Below are positions 43,465 through 52,430 of a stretch of 64,000 nucleotides of DNA, one piece after another. The DNA lies in assembly GCA_900313005.1 (NCBI GenBank), contig ONZJ01000002.1, positions 541,001-605,000 on the forward strand, read 5' to 3'. Made by a program: the position numbers and the translations under genes. The DNA is from Rhodobacteraceae bacterium EL129. GTDB lineage: Bacteria > Pseudomonadota > Alphaproteobacteria > Rhodobacterales > Rhodobacteraceae. Position 1 is the stretch's first letter. Each line of letters opens with the position of its first letter. The notes under the pieces were generated by a model that saw only the letters and a program-made list of their open reading frames with translations, made no database searches and was not told where the DNA came from.

Positions 43465-44346
43465 ATGCGCCATAACCTGAACCTGAATTGGCTGCGCAGT
43501 TTTGAGGCGACCGCCAGGCACCTGAGTTTCACCCGGGCCAGTCAGGAGCTTGGACTGACACAGACGGCCGTAAGCCAGCATATCAAGGCGCTGGAGCAAC
43601 AACTTGGGCAATTGTTATTTGTGCGCAGGCCCAGAAGCCTGCAAATGACAGATATCGGTCAGGCCTATCTTGCCTCTGTCCGAGATGCTCTGGGTGCGAT
43701 TGAGATGTCGACCAGCGGGTTGTTCGGGCCCAATCTTCAAAGCACGGTGGTGATACGCGCCTCGCTGGCCTTTCAGATTTGGCTGAGCCCCAGCTTGGCC
43801 CAATTTCAGAAGCAACACCCCGGGATCGGGATCAAACTGGTGACGTCCATCTGGGATGCCAAGACAGACCCGCAACCGATTGATCTGGAGATTGTGCTTG
43901 CGTCAAACCGTACGGCCCGATCCGAGATGCAACATCTGTCGGATGAGCGGATTGTTCCGGTATGTGGCGCGAGCCGAGCAGGCAAGGTCCGTGCCATATC
44001 TGATTTGCCAGACCACGACCTCATTCACATTCTGGGTTTTGAAGACCATTGGATCAGATATCTCGCGGCCTTTGGTGTGACGCATGATACGTCTTCGCCG
44101 CAGGTGATGGTCGACACGTCGGTTGCGGCAATGGAACTGGTGGCCGCTGATATCGGATGTGCTGTCATGATCGAGCGTTTTGCCAATCAAGCGGTTGCTA
44201 CGGGGCGGCGGATCAAGATTGTTGGAGAGCCCGTGCAGCTAGAGCAATCGCACTACCTGTTGCGCGGCGCGGCACACCAGAAAATCCAACCTGCAGTCGA
44301 AACCTTTGCCACTTGGCTACGAGCGCGACTTCAGCACGAGCCCTAA
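43465..44346 (+). CDS. LysR family transcriptional regulator (GcvA-like)
   Basis: A 293-residue regulator. The N-terminus (NLNWLRSFEATARHLSFTRA, then SQELGLTQTAVSQHIKALEQ) is the winged HTH of the GcvA/AmpR-like branch; the C-terminal periplasmic-binding-type domain senses an effector. It is divergent from the oxygenase-hydrolase operon, which is its likely target, with an inverted repeat between them. The effector may be the oxygenase substrate. Confidence 0.92.
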   Translation: MRHNLNLNWLRSFEATARHLSFTRASQELGLTQTAVSQHIKALEQQLGQLLFVRRPRSLQMTDIGQAYLASVRDALGAIEMSTSGLFGPNLQSTVVIRASLAFQIWLSPSLAQFQKQHPGIGIKLVTSIWDAKTDPQPIDLEIVLASNRTARSEMQHLSDERIVPVCGASRAGKVRAISDLPDHDLIHILGFEDHWIRYLAAFGVTHDTSSPQVMVDTSVAAMELVAADIGCAVMIERFANQAVATGRRIKIVGEPVQLEQSHYLLRGAAHQKIQPAVETFATWLRARLQHEP

Positions 44347-44352
44347 ATGCGA

Positions 44353-44383
44353 GAAAGGCGCACCCAGGTGGGATGCGCCTTTC
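44353..44383. terminator. Bidirectional terminator between the lysR-type gene and rplY
   Basis: Perfect ten-bp stem GAAAGGCGCA / TGCGCCTTTC with an eleven-base loop, AT-flanked on both sides, between convergent genes. Serves both directions. Confidence 0.8.
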
Positions 44384-44407
44384 AGAACTTCGTGAGAGGG
44401 AAGAAGA

Positions 44408-45076
44408 TTACTCTTCGCCGCCCTCGGCCTCTTCAGCGGCGTCTTCGCCTGCTGTTGGCACTTCGTCAGCGGCCACGTCTTCTTCTTCTTCGTCGTCGGC
44501 GGCCAGAACGGTGGGTGCACCGATCGAGCAGATCACGAAATCGCGGTCGATTGTGGGCTTGGAGCCTTCGGGCAGTTTGATGTCCGAAATGGTGATCGAA
44601 TCGCCGACTTCCAGCGCGCTGATGTCAGCGGTCAGGCTTTCGGGGATGTCACCGGCGGTTACAACCAGCTCAACTTCGTTCCGGATGGTGTTCAGAACGC
44701 CGCCCTTACGCAGACCTGGGCATTCCTCTTCGCCCACGAAATCAACGCCGATAAACAGGTTGATCTTGGTGGTGCGGCGCAGGCGCATCAGGTCCAGGTG
44801 CGTGGGCAGATCTTTGACCACATCACGCTGCACGTCGCGGCAAATCACGCGCACATCATCGTGGCCATCAACCTTGAGGTTGAACAGCGTCGACTTGAAC
44901 CGACCCGCTTTCAGTTTTTTCAGCAGTACGTTGAAGGGGATGTTGATCGCCAACGGATCTGTATCACCACCAAAAACGATCCCCGGAACCATGCCATCGC
45001 GGCGTGCTGCACGAGCGGCGCCCTTGCCCGTCCCCGTGCGTTCCTGGGCGTGAAGATCAGGTACTTCTCCAGCCAT
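44408..45076 (-). CDS. rplY: 50S ribosomal protein L25/general stress protein Ctc
   Basis: A 222-residue long form of L25 (TL5/Ctc type). The 5S-rRNA-binding domain is N-terminal ([40 protein letters not shown]) and a second beta domain follows, with a very acidic tail. The start at 45076 follows TATATAAAG-type upstream sequence and begins [14 protein letters not shown]. It normally sits near pth; here accessory genes intervene. Confidence 0.95.
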   Translation of the reverse strand: MAGEVPDLHAQERTGTGKGAARAARRDGMVPGIVFGGDTDPLAINIPFNVLLKKLKAGRFKSTLFNLKVDGHDDVRVICRDVQRDVVKDLPTHLDLMRLRRTTKINLFIGVDFVGEEECPGLRKGGVLNTIRNEVELVVTAGDIPESLTADISALEVGDSITISDIKLPEGSKPTIDRDFVICSIGAPTVLAADDEEEEDVAADEVPTAGEDAAEEAEGGEE

Positions 45077-45379
45077 TTTAATTCTCCATATATAAAGGCG
45101 GGGCTCCTCCAAGGCTGTAGTCCCCGCGTGAAGTCGCGCGTATAGACCGGATTGGGTGGCATGGGAAGGAGATTCTTTTGTTCCACAATCCTGCGCTGTG
45201 GCGCGTGAAAAAACTGCGGCTGCAAAAGAACGCAATCCGAGGCTTTTCTACTTGTATCCAAGGATCATCGGAGGGCCGCTTTAAGGTGTTAGGCGCGGAG
45301 CTGTTTGTGAAATCCCTTCGAAGGGTACGCCCTTTTATCCTGCTTTTGCAAATTCAATATTTGCCACTAGTCTAGTTCG
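45077..45379. other. Divergent intergenic region rplY / adenylate cyclase
   Basis: About 300 bases with no credible gene. It should hold the rplY promoter on the minus strand and the cyclase promoter on the plus strand. GAAATCCCTTCGAAGGG at about 45310 contains a short CCCTTCGAAGGG palindrome that could be an operator. Nothing else recognised. Confidence 0.35.
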
Positions 45380-46573
45380 ATGGATACAATTCATAACCTC
45401 AATCATTGGATGATGACCGAAGGTCGTTGTTCGAACGACCCTATCTTGGTTGTTTCGCATTTCTGCTCAACTTTGATCGACGCAGGTGTTCCGCTTTGGC
45501 GTGTGAATATTGGTCAACGCTTCGCCAATCCACTCCTCATTGCATGGGGAGTGGTTTGGACGCCTGATGGGACGGAAAGCTATGATGTCGCGCACGCACG
45601 CATGCTCACAGACGACTACATAGGAAGCTCTTTCGAATACATCTTGGAGAACCAACGCCCACTGCACAAAAGCCTGATCGACCTTGATCCGGAAAAGGAC
45701 CACATCTCCTATCTTGAATTCGCAGAGGCAGGTGGCACAGACTATTACGCCACCTTGTTGAATTATGGCGATCGCTCACAACATGGCTGCACATTTGCGT
45801 CCCAGTCACCAAATGGCTTTTCGCCGCAACATTTGGAGATGATCGAAGCAGCCAAGCCCGGTCTTGCTTGCGCTATGGAGCCGGTGACCATGCGGAAATC
45901 CTCAAAAAGCCTGCTCCGAACCTACCTCGGAGACGGACCAAGTGAGGCGGTTTGGAGAGGCACAATTCGACGAGGAGAACGCACAACTCTTGAAGCCGTT
46001 GTGATGTTCTCTGACCTTCGCGGTTTCACAGCACTCTCCGACAGCGCCAGCGAGGGCGAAGTCTTTGAGGCTCTGGATGGCTATTTCGACGTTGTAGTCC
46101 AGTCGGTCGAGGAATCGGGTGGGGACGTGTTGAAGTTCATGGGTGACGGTATCTTGTCTATCTTCCCCATTCGAACGCCGACCGATCGGCCACATCAGTG
46201 TCAGCAGGCGGTGCGCGCCTCAACGGGAGCGCTAATCGGATTGGCGACGCTCAATGATAGGCGTGCGGGGGCGAACAAACCGCCCCTCGAAATTGGGATC
46301 GGCATGAATGTGGGACAAGTCAGCTATGGGAACATAGGCAGCCCTGGAAGGCTGGACTTCACGGTTCTTGGCAGGGCGGTCAATGTCGCCAGCAGGATTG
46401 AAAGCTTGACCAAGTCCATCGGGCACCGGGTGCTCGTCACAAGTGCAATAGCTGAGATGACACCCGGCTTGTTTACGGCATGCGGTTCACATGAAGTACG
46501 CGGCCTCGCACAATCAATTGAGCTGTTCGGCCTTTCCAATCCGGATCCTTGCCACAAAACCAATCGCAGTTAA
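45380..46573 (+). CDS. Class III adenylate/guanylate cyclase
   Basis: A 397-residue soluble protein. Residues 1-190 form an uncharacterised N-terminal sensor-like region found in rhizobial and roseobacter cyclases; residues about 200-385 are the catalytic domain. The metal Asp residues are in VVMFSDLRGFTALSD and LKFMGDGILSIFP; the Lys of KFMGD fits ATP use; AVNVASRIE carries the transition-state Asn and Arg. It should make cAMP. Transcribed alone. Confidence 0.92.
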   Translation: MDTIHNLNHWMMTEGRCSNDPILVVSHFCSTLIDAGVPLWRVNIGQRFANPLLIAWGVVWTPDGTESYDVAHARMLTDDYIGSSFEYILENQRPLHKSLIDLDPEKDHISYLEFAEAGGTDYYATLLNYGDRSQHGCTFASQSPNGFSPQHLEMIEAAKPGLACAMEPVTMRKSSKSLLRTYLGDGPSEAVWRGTIRRGERTTLEAVVMFSDLRGFTALSDSASEGEVFEALDGYFDVVVQSVEESGGDVLKFMGDGILSIFPIRTPTDRPHQCQQAVRASTGALIGLATLNDRRAGANKPPLEIGIGMNVGQVSYGNIGSPGRLDFTVLGRAVNVASRIESLTKSIGHRVLVTSAIAEMTPGLFTACGSHEVRGLAQSIELFGLSNPDPCHKTNRS

Positions 46574-46650
46574 TCGCTTTTGTGATGCGAAGTCGACATT
46601 CGCCGTGTCCTTTGTCAGATTCGTTTAAGGCTCAAAGCAGACTTTCAACC

Positions 46651-47814
46651 TCAGATCCAATCGCCCTCAAACCCCTTGGGGATCATCAGGATATCGCGGT
46701 CCAGCGTGGTCACATCGCGGCGTCCACACAGGCCCATGGACACATCCAGCTCTTTGTGGATCACCTCCAGAGATTTGGTGACGCCGTCCTCGCCCATCGC
46801 CCCCAAACCGTAGACAAAGGCGCGGCCGATGTAGGTGCCTTTTGCGCCCATCGCGAGGGCCTTGAGCACGTCCTGGCCCGAACGGATGCCGCTATCAAGA
46901 TGCACCTCGATCTTGTCACCCACCGCGTCCAGGATGGCAGGCAGGGCGCGGATGGCTGACAAGGCACCATCCAGTTGCCGTCCGCCGTGGTTGGAGACGA
47001 TGATCGCGTCAGCACCCACATTTAGAGCTTCCACAGCATCGCGGGGGTCGATGATCCCTTTCAGGATCAAGGGTCCATTCCACATCTTGCGGAACTCGCG
47101 GATACGATTCCAGTCCAGTGCGGGGTCAAACGCCTCGGCCGTCCAAGTGGACAGAGACGAAGGATCGCTGACACCCTTGGCGTGGCCCACGATATTGCCA
47201 AAGAACCGCCGTTTGGTGCCCAGCATCCCCAGACCCCACTGCACCTTGGTCATCATATTGGCCACGGACTTCGCCGTCAGCTTGGGCGGGGCTGAGAGAC
47301 CGTTTTTAAGATCCTTGTGGCGTTGGCCCAGGATTTGCAGATCCACCGTGATCATCGCAGCCGAGCAATTGGCCGCCTTGGCGCGGTCAAACAGACGCTG
47401 CATGAAATCATCGTCTTTGAGGGTGTAGACCTGCATCCAGAAGGGTTTGGTGGTGTGCTCGGCCACATCCTCGATCGAGCAGATCGACATGGTCGAGAGC
47501 GTGAACGGCACGCCAAACTTTTCAGCCGCGCGGGCGGCTTTGATTTCACCATCGGCACATTGCATGCCGGTCAGCCCCACCGGGGCCAGCGCCACAGGCA
47601 TCGTCACGTCCTGCCCGATCATCTGGCTGGCGGTCGAGCGCCCGGACATATCCATCGCCACGCGCTGTCGCAGATAGATGTCCTGAAAATCCGAGGTGTT
47701 CTCGCGGAACGTTTGCTCGGTCCAGCTACCGCTTTCAGCGTAATCGTAGAACATACGCGGCGTGCGGCGTTCATAGATGCGGCGGAGGTCTTCGATACAG
47801 GTGATGACGGGCAT
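46651..47814 (-). CDS. lldD: FMN-dependent alpha-hydroxy acid dehydrogenase (L-lactate type)
   Basis: A 387-residue TIM barrel of the LldD/glycolate oxidase family. Features visible are the FYDYAESGSWTEQTFREN start, PVALAPVGLTGMQ, LQILGQRHKDL, LILKGIIDPRDA with the active Lys, and the catalytic His in IIVSNHGGRQLDG, then DSGIRSGQDVLKA. These enzymes oxidise L-lactate or a related 2-hydroxy acid at the membrane. An inverted repeat lies just upstream. Exact substrate inferred. Confidence 0.9.
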   Translation of the reverse strand: MPVITCIEDLRRIYERRTPRMFYDYAESGSWTEQTFRENTSDFQDIYLRQRVAMDMSGRSTASQMIGQDVTMPVALAPVGLTGMQCADGEIKAARAAEKFGVPFTLSTMSICSIEDVAEHTTKPFWMQVYTLKDDDFMQRLFDRAKAANCSAAMITVDLQILGQRHKDLKNGLSAPPKLTAKSVANMMTKVQWGLGMLGTKRRFFGNIVGHAKGVSDPSSLSTWTAEAFDPALDWNRIREFRKMWNGPLILKGIIDPRDAVEALNVGADAIIVSNHGGRQLDGALSAIRALPAILDAVGDKIEVHLDSGIRSGQDVLKALAMGAKGTYIGRAFVYGLGAMGEDGVTKSLEVIHKELDVSMGLCGRRDVTTLDRDILMIPKGFEGDWI

Positions 47815-47832
47815 GGGAATGGCCTTTGGAAA

Positions 47833-47857
47833 AATTGGTTATATTAATTTACCAATT
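47833..47857. promoter_or_regulatory. AATTGGT-N11-ACCAATT inverted repeat before lldD
   Basis: A seven-base perfect inverted repeat starting 19 bases upstream of the lldD start, in AT-rich sequence. The half-sites resemble those of GntR-family LldR operators (AATTGG...CCAATT), though the spacer is longer. Likely operator for lactate control; no lldR-type gene is in the window. Confidence 0.45.
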
Positions 47858-47887
47858 AATTCGACCCATGGCAATCTGGACCGTCGT

Positions 47888-48679
47888 CTAAGCAGAATGC
47901 GCCCCATCTGCGAGGGATTTCACGAAGCTCAGAACCTCGGGCACAGGTTTGCCTTCGCCCATCATTGCGACAATGGCTGAGCCGACCACGGCCCCATCAG
48001 CAACCGAAGCGATGGCGCGTGAGGTTTCAGGAGTGCGGATGCCGAAGCCGACGATCACGGGCAGATCGGTTTGCGATTTGATCCGTGCGACTTCGGGGCC
48101 CACGTCTGTGGCCTCGGCTGCTGCCGCGCCAGTGATCCCGGTGATCGACACGTAATAGACGAACCCGGATGTGTTTTGCAGAACCTTCGGCAGGCGTTTG
48201 TCATCCGTGGTGGGTGTGGCCAGGCGAATGAAGTTCAACCCCGCCGCCTGGGCCGGAATGCACAGCTCGTCATCTTCCTCGGGCGGCAGGTCGACCACGA
48301 TCAGACCGTCAATGCCGGCCTCTTTGGCGTCGGTGAGGAATGTGTCCACACCGCGGCTGTAGATCGGGTTGTAATAGCCCATCATCACAATTGGTGTGGT
48401 GTCATCGCCCTTGCGGAATTCCCGCGCCAGATCCAGCGTGCGCTGCAGCGTCATACCCGCCTCAAGCGCGCGTTGGCCGGCCAATTGAATGGTAGGCCCA
48501 TCGGCCATCGGATCGGTGAAGGGCAGGCCCAGCTCGATCACATCCACACCAGCGGCGGGCAGGCCTTTGACCAGCTCAAGTGAAGTGTCGTAGTCCGGGT
48601 CTCCGGCCATCACATAGGCGACAAAGGCTTTCTTGCCCTCGGCTTGCAATGCGGCGAATTTGGCGTCGATACGTGTCAT
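47888..48679 (-). CDS. trpA: Tryptophan synthase alpha chain
   Basis: A 263-residue TIM barrel that releases indole from indole-glycerol phosphate and passes it to TrpB. Catalytic Glu lies in [20 protein letters not shown] and the catalytic Asp in [11 protein letters not shown]; phosphate-binding glycines are in [10 protein letters not shown] and GFGIRTPE. Encoded 13 kb from trpB and on the opposite strand. Confidence 0.97.
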   Translation of the reverse strand: MTRIDAKFAALQAEGKKAFVAYVMAGDPDYDTSLELVKGLPAAGVDVIELGLPFTDPMADGPTIQLAGQRALEAGMTLQRTLDLAREFRKGDDTTPIVMMGYYNPIYSRGVDTFLTDAKEAGIDGLIVVDLPPEEDDELCIPAQAAGLNFIRLATPTTDDKRLPKVLQNTSGFVYYVSITGITGAAAAEATDVGPEVARIKSQTDLPVIVGFGIRTPETSRAIASVADGAVVGSAIVAMMGEGKPVPEVLSFVKSLADGAHSA

Positions 48680-48862
48680 CCCAAGGACCCCTTCTTACGT
48701 TTGACCCTGCTTTGCGGCAGCGCGCGCGGAAAATCAATGGTGCGGGATGCAAAAACCTGTTCCAATCCATTCGATTTCGCAATGGAGGGGCGCACAAATC
48801 GGCATTTGCGCACTTGCATGGGAACAGAGCATGCTGCGTCAACACCCAAGGGGAGACGACAC

Positions 48863-49693
48863 ATGGACATTCAACGGCTGGCATCTTTTACGCAGGACGG
48901 GCAGGGCGGCAATCCGGCAGGCGTGGTTATATGCGGTATTCTGCCTGACGCGGACACAATGCAGGCCGTGGCCGCCGAGGTTGGATATTCCGAGACGGTT
49001 TTTGCCGCCCCAGTCCAAGGTGGATTTCGCGCGCGTTATTTTGCGCCCGAGGCCGAAGTGCCGTTTTGTGGTCATGCCACGATTGCGCTGGGGGCTGCTT
49101 TGGGTGCCGCGCGCGGGGCAGGGCGGTACACTCTGATGCTGAACGAGGCGCGTATCTCGGTGACAGCCTATCAGGAGGGCGAGGCGTGGGGTGCAAAACT
49201 GGTGTCGCCTGCAACGTCGTACAACATGTGTGATCAATCAGTGATAGATGAAGTTCTGGCGCTGTTCGGGTGGAGCGAAGATGTGCTCGATCCGCACTAT
49301 CCGGTCTCATTCGTGCATGGCGGTGCGCAACATTTGGCGGTTGGGTTGGCGGATCAGAAGACGTTGCAAACCATGTCGTATGATTTTGATACCGGTGCTG
49401 CGATGATGCAGGCCCACGAGCTGGTTACGATCAATCTGTTTTGGGTTGAAAGCGCCACTCGTATCCACAGCCGTAATCCGTTTGCAGGGCACGGGGTGTA
49501 CGAAGACCCGGCCACCGGTGCCGCTGCTGCGGCTTTGGCGGGGTATCTGCGTGATGTGCACGAGCATGATAATCCCTATGAGGTTGTGCAAGGCGTTGAC
49601 ATGGGCCAGCCCTCGCTGTTGCGGGTCACACCGCAATCCGGCGAAGGTGCTCCGATTGAGGTGGCAGGCATGGTGCGCCATATCACTGCGTAA
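48863..49693 (+). CDS. PhzF family isomerase
   Basis: A 276-residue protein of the PhzF/diaminopimelate-epimerase-like fold. The start (MDIQRLASFTQDGQGGNPAG) carries the conserved GNPAGV loop, followed by VGYSETVFA with the catalytic Glu, FCGHATIALG, and DPATGAAAAALAGYL. Most members act on unknown metabolites rather than in phenazine synthesis. GGGGAGACG precedes the ATG at 48863, which I prefer over upstream alternatives. Confidence 0.88.
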   Translation: MDIQRLASFTQDGQGGNPAGVVICGILPDADTMQAVAAEVGYSETVFAAPVQGGFRARYFAPEAEVPFCGHATIALGAALGAARGAGRYTLMLNEARISVTAYQEGEAWGAKLVSPATSYNMCDQSVIDEVLALFGWSEDVLDPHYPVSFVHGGAQHLAVGLADQKTLQTMSYDFDTGAAMMQAHELVTINLFWVESATRIHSRNPFAGHGVYEDPATGAAAAALAGYLRDVHEHDNPYEVVQGVDMGQPSLLRVTPQSGEGAPIEVAGMVRHITA

Positions 49694-49760
49694 CGTTCCA
49701 TCCCTTGCGCCGGACGCGCCTGCACCCTAGAAGCAGCGCCAATGTCTCAAGAGGTGCATC

Positions 49761-50858
49761 ATGGGTTTCAAAATGGGAATCGTGGGCCTGCCCAATGTCG
49801 GCAAATCCACGCTCTTTAACGCGCTGACCAAAACCGCTGCCGCGCAGGCTGCCAACTTTCCGTTCTGCACGATTGAGCCGAATGTGGGTGAGGTCTCGGT
49901 GCCGGATGCCCGGCTGGACAAACTGGCGGCGATTGCGCAGTCCAAATCCATCATCCCCACGCGTATGACCTTCGTGGATATTGCGGGCCTTGTGAAGGGC
50001 GCCAGCAAAGGCGAGGGGCTGGGCAACCAGTTTCTGGCCAACATCCGCGAGACAGACGCCATCGCCCATGTGCTGCGCTGCTTTGAAGATGGTGACGTGA
50101 CCCATGTGGATGGCCGGGTTGATCCTGTGGCCGATGCCGAGGTGATCGAAACCGAGCTGATGCTGGCCGATCTGGAAAGTATCGAAAAGCGCCGTGCGGG
50201 TCTGGTGCGCAAGCTGAAGGGCAATGACAAAGAGGCAATGCTGCAAGACCGCCTGCTGGCTGAGGCGCAGGCCGTGCTGGAAGACGGCAAACCTGCCCGT
50301 GTGGTTGAGGTCTCGGAAGAAGACGCCAAGGCTTGGAAGATGCTACAGCTGCTGACCACCAAACCCGTCCTTTACGTCTGCAATGTGGACGAAAGCAACG
50401 CGGCTGAAGGCAACGATCATTCTGCAGCCGTGTTCAAAATGGCCGAGGCGCAGGGCAATGCCGCCGTGGTCATCTCGGCGCAGATCGAGGAAGAAATCAG
50501 CCAGTTGGAGCCGGATGAGGCCGAGATGTTCCTGGACGAAATGGGATTGGCCGAGGCTGGCCTCGACCGTCTGATCCGCGCTGGATACGAATTGCTGCAT
50601 CTGGAGACCTATTTCACCGTCGGCCCCAAAGAGGCCCGCGCCTGGACCATCCGCACCGGTACGTCTGCGCCCAAAGCCGCGGGTGTGATCCATGGCGATT
50701 TCGAAAAAGGGTTCATTCGCGCTGAGACGATTGCGTATGATGATTTCATCGCCTTGGGTGGTGAACAGGGTGCCAAAGACGCGGGCAAGATGCGCGCCGA
50801 AGGCAAGGGCTATATCGTCAAGGACGGCGATGTGATGCATTTCTTGTTTAATACCTGA
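49761..50858 (+). CDS. ychF: Redox-regulated ATPase YchF
   Basis: A 365-residue OBG-family P-loop protein that prefers ATP and associates with ribosomes. Walker A is GLPNVGKSTLFNAL, switch region FVDIAGLVKGASKGEGLGNQ, and the C-terminal TGS domain shows YFTVGPKEARAWTIRTG and HGDFEKGFIRAETI. Universally conserved. A small lipoprotein gene follows 11 bases later. Confidence 0.97.
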   Translation: MGFKMGIVGLPNVGKSTLFNALTKTAAAQAANFPFCTIEPNVGEVSVPDARLDKLAAIAQSKSIIPTRMTFVDIAGLVKGASKGEGLGNQFLANIRETDAIAHVLRCFEDGDVTHVDGRVDPVADAEVIETELMLADLESIEKRRAGLVRKLKGNDKEAMLQDRLLAEAQAVLEDGKPARVVEVSEEDAKAWKMLQLLTTKPVLYVCNVDESNAAEGNDHSAAVFKMAEAQGNAAVVISAQIEEEISQLEPDEAEMFLDEMGLAEAGLDRLIRAGYELLHLETYFTVGPKEARAWTIRTGTSAPKAAGVIHGDFEKGFIRAETIAYDDFIALGGEQGAKDAGKMRAEGKGYIVKDGDVMHFLFNT

Positions 50859-50869
50859 GGATGAGTTTG

Positions 50870-51250
50870 ATGAAATGGTTTGCCGCCGCTGCAATCCTCT
50901 TTGGTCTTGCGGGTTGCACCACCGAAGGTCTGGTCTCGGCGGCCTATCCAGACCGCGAGGTGTACCGCTTCAAAAACAGTGATCAGACCGAAGTGTTTTC
51001 GTATTCTTGTGCGCCGGGTGAAACCCAAGAGGCGACCAAAACCCGTGCCGCCACAGCGCACCGCTACATGGATGACCAGCTGAACAAAATGGCCACCAAG
51101 TTTGCCGATCAGATCATGGCCAATGTAGAGGCTGGCACGAATGCTGATATTCCGGCGCTGACCAGAAAGCTGGAGGCCAGCGCCGAACGCGCCGCCGAGC
51201 AAACTGAAGCGCGCTATCAATGTCTGTTTGTGGATGGCCGGGAAATTTGA
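50870..51250 (+). CDS. Small lipoprotein
   Basis: A 126-residue lipoprotein: MKWFAAAAILFGLAGCTTEG with lipobox LAGC (Cys16). The mature part is mostly helical, with two further Cys (about residues 45 and 120). The ATG at 50870 has GAGG nine bases upstream; an ATG at 50861 is possible. It follows ychF on the same strand. No family recognised. Confidence 0.7.
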   Translation: MKWFAAAAILFGLAGCTTEGLVSAAYPDREVYRFKNSDQTEVFSYSCAPGETQEATKTRAATAHRYMDDQLNKMATKFADQIMANVEAGTNADIPALTRKLEASAERAAEQTEARYQCLFVDGREI

Positions 51251-51359
51251 ACCCGCCCCAAGCATGTGTGCGGCGCCCTGTATCTGCCATACAAACCTCC
51301 ACTAGTTTTTTGCCAATTTGACCTTGCCCCTTTGGAACACCCTAGATAAACGGGTCAGC

Positions 51360-51449
51360 GGAGACGTGGCCGAGTGGTCGAAGGCGCTCCCCTGCTAAGG
51401 GAGTAGGCCCGGAAGGGTCTCGAGGGTTCGAATCCCTTCGTCTCCGCCA
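51360..51449 (+). tRNA. tRNA-Ser(GCU)
   Basis: A 90-base class II tRNA. Acceptor GGAGACG / CGTCTCC, anticodon loop CTGCTAA (anticodon GCT, reads AGC/AGU), a long variable arm GGCCCGGAAGGGTC, T arm with GGGTTCGAATCCC, and encoded GCCA end. The sequence is complete and canonical, in contrast to the tRNA-like RNAs at 35.5 kb. Confidence 0.97.
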
Positions 51450-51474
51450 CCATACCTTTTATCTGAGTTTGAAA

Positions 51475-51497
51475 GGGTCGCTTTGAGCGGCCTTTTT
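51475..51497 (+). terminator. Terminator after tRNA-Ser
   Basis: Six-bp stem GGTCGC / GCGGCC (one U-G pair), five-base loop, then five T's; 26 bases after the tRNA. Confidence 0.75.
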
Positions 51498-51651
51498 GCT
51501 TGGTCGGCTTTTGGGCGGCGTTGCGTTTCGCTCGATTTGCCCTGACTGTTAAGGTTCACTTTTGAAGCCATGAGGGATAAAATTCTTCAAAGGGCACGCC
51601 ATCGCGATCAAATGTGTTGCGTCGCGCCTGATGGCAGACGTAAATCATCAT

Positions 51652-52281
51652 ATGGATGATAAAGACCACGAAATACTGAAACTTGTTCAAAGCGATGCCC
51701 GGTTAACAGCTGAAGCCATTGGTTTTGAGATTGGGTAATCATCGCCGGCCGTCCAGAAACGTCTATAAAAGCTGCGCGAAACCGGCGTGATCGAGCGAGA
51801 GATCGCAGTTCTTTCAGCAGAGAAGCTGGGCCGGGGAATGACGGTGATTGTTCAGGTCATGCTTGAACGCGAAAGCCGCAGGCATCTGGATGAGTTCAAG
51901 CGTCGGATGCGAACCGCCGCTGCTGTCCAGCAGTGCTATTACGCGACCGGAGAAGCTGATTTCATCTTGGTTGTTATCGTGCAGGACATTGCCGAATACG
52001 AAGAATTTACCCAAGAGTACTTTTTTGACGAGTCAAACGTCAGCAAATTTACATCTTCGATCGTCATAGAGGGATTTTACAACCTGTGCTATTTCTCTGA
52101 CAAACGTGTGGACGACACGGGCATCCTCGCCCGCTGCAATGATTGTGGGCTGGGCGTGGAGCAGCTATCTTACTACTATCGAGGCGGTGGATCTCCACGC
52201 AAGGCCTTGCTGAATGGCTTTGCCGCCTCCACCGAGGAAGAGATCAGAACCGGTATGTCGTTGTTACGAGAGTGCTTGTGA
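51652..52281 (+). pseudogene. Lrp/AsnC-type regulator broken by two in-frame stops
   Basis: Read through, the frame gives a normal Lrp-type protein: DDKDHEILKLVQSDARLTAE, then SSPAVQKRL-KLRETGVIERE for the HTH, then the RAM domain (QQCYYATGEADFILVVIVQD). TAA codons interrupt it at 51736-51738 and 51766-51768, both inside the HTH. The distal 164 codons remain open from a GTG at 51787 but lack the DNA-binding half. An in-frame ATG at 51631 is another possible original start. Most likely a dead gene. Confidence 0.8.
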
Positions 52282-52430
52282 ACGCCCAGTGTTCCTTTTT
52301 TGGTCCCAAGCTCTGCGTTGATCATCACGGGCTGGTTTGTGCCATTGGTACCTGGATGAAACGGGTTGAGGGGCTGATCGGATTGACGATGATTGTCTGC
52401 ACGATCTTCGCCCCTTGCAGGAAGAGACCT

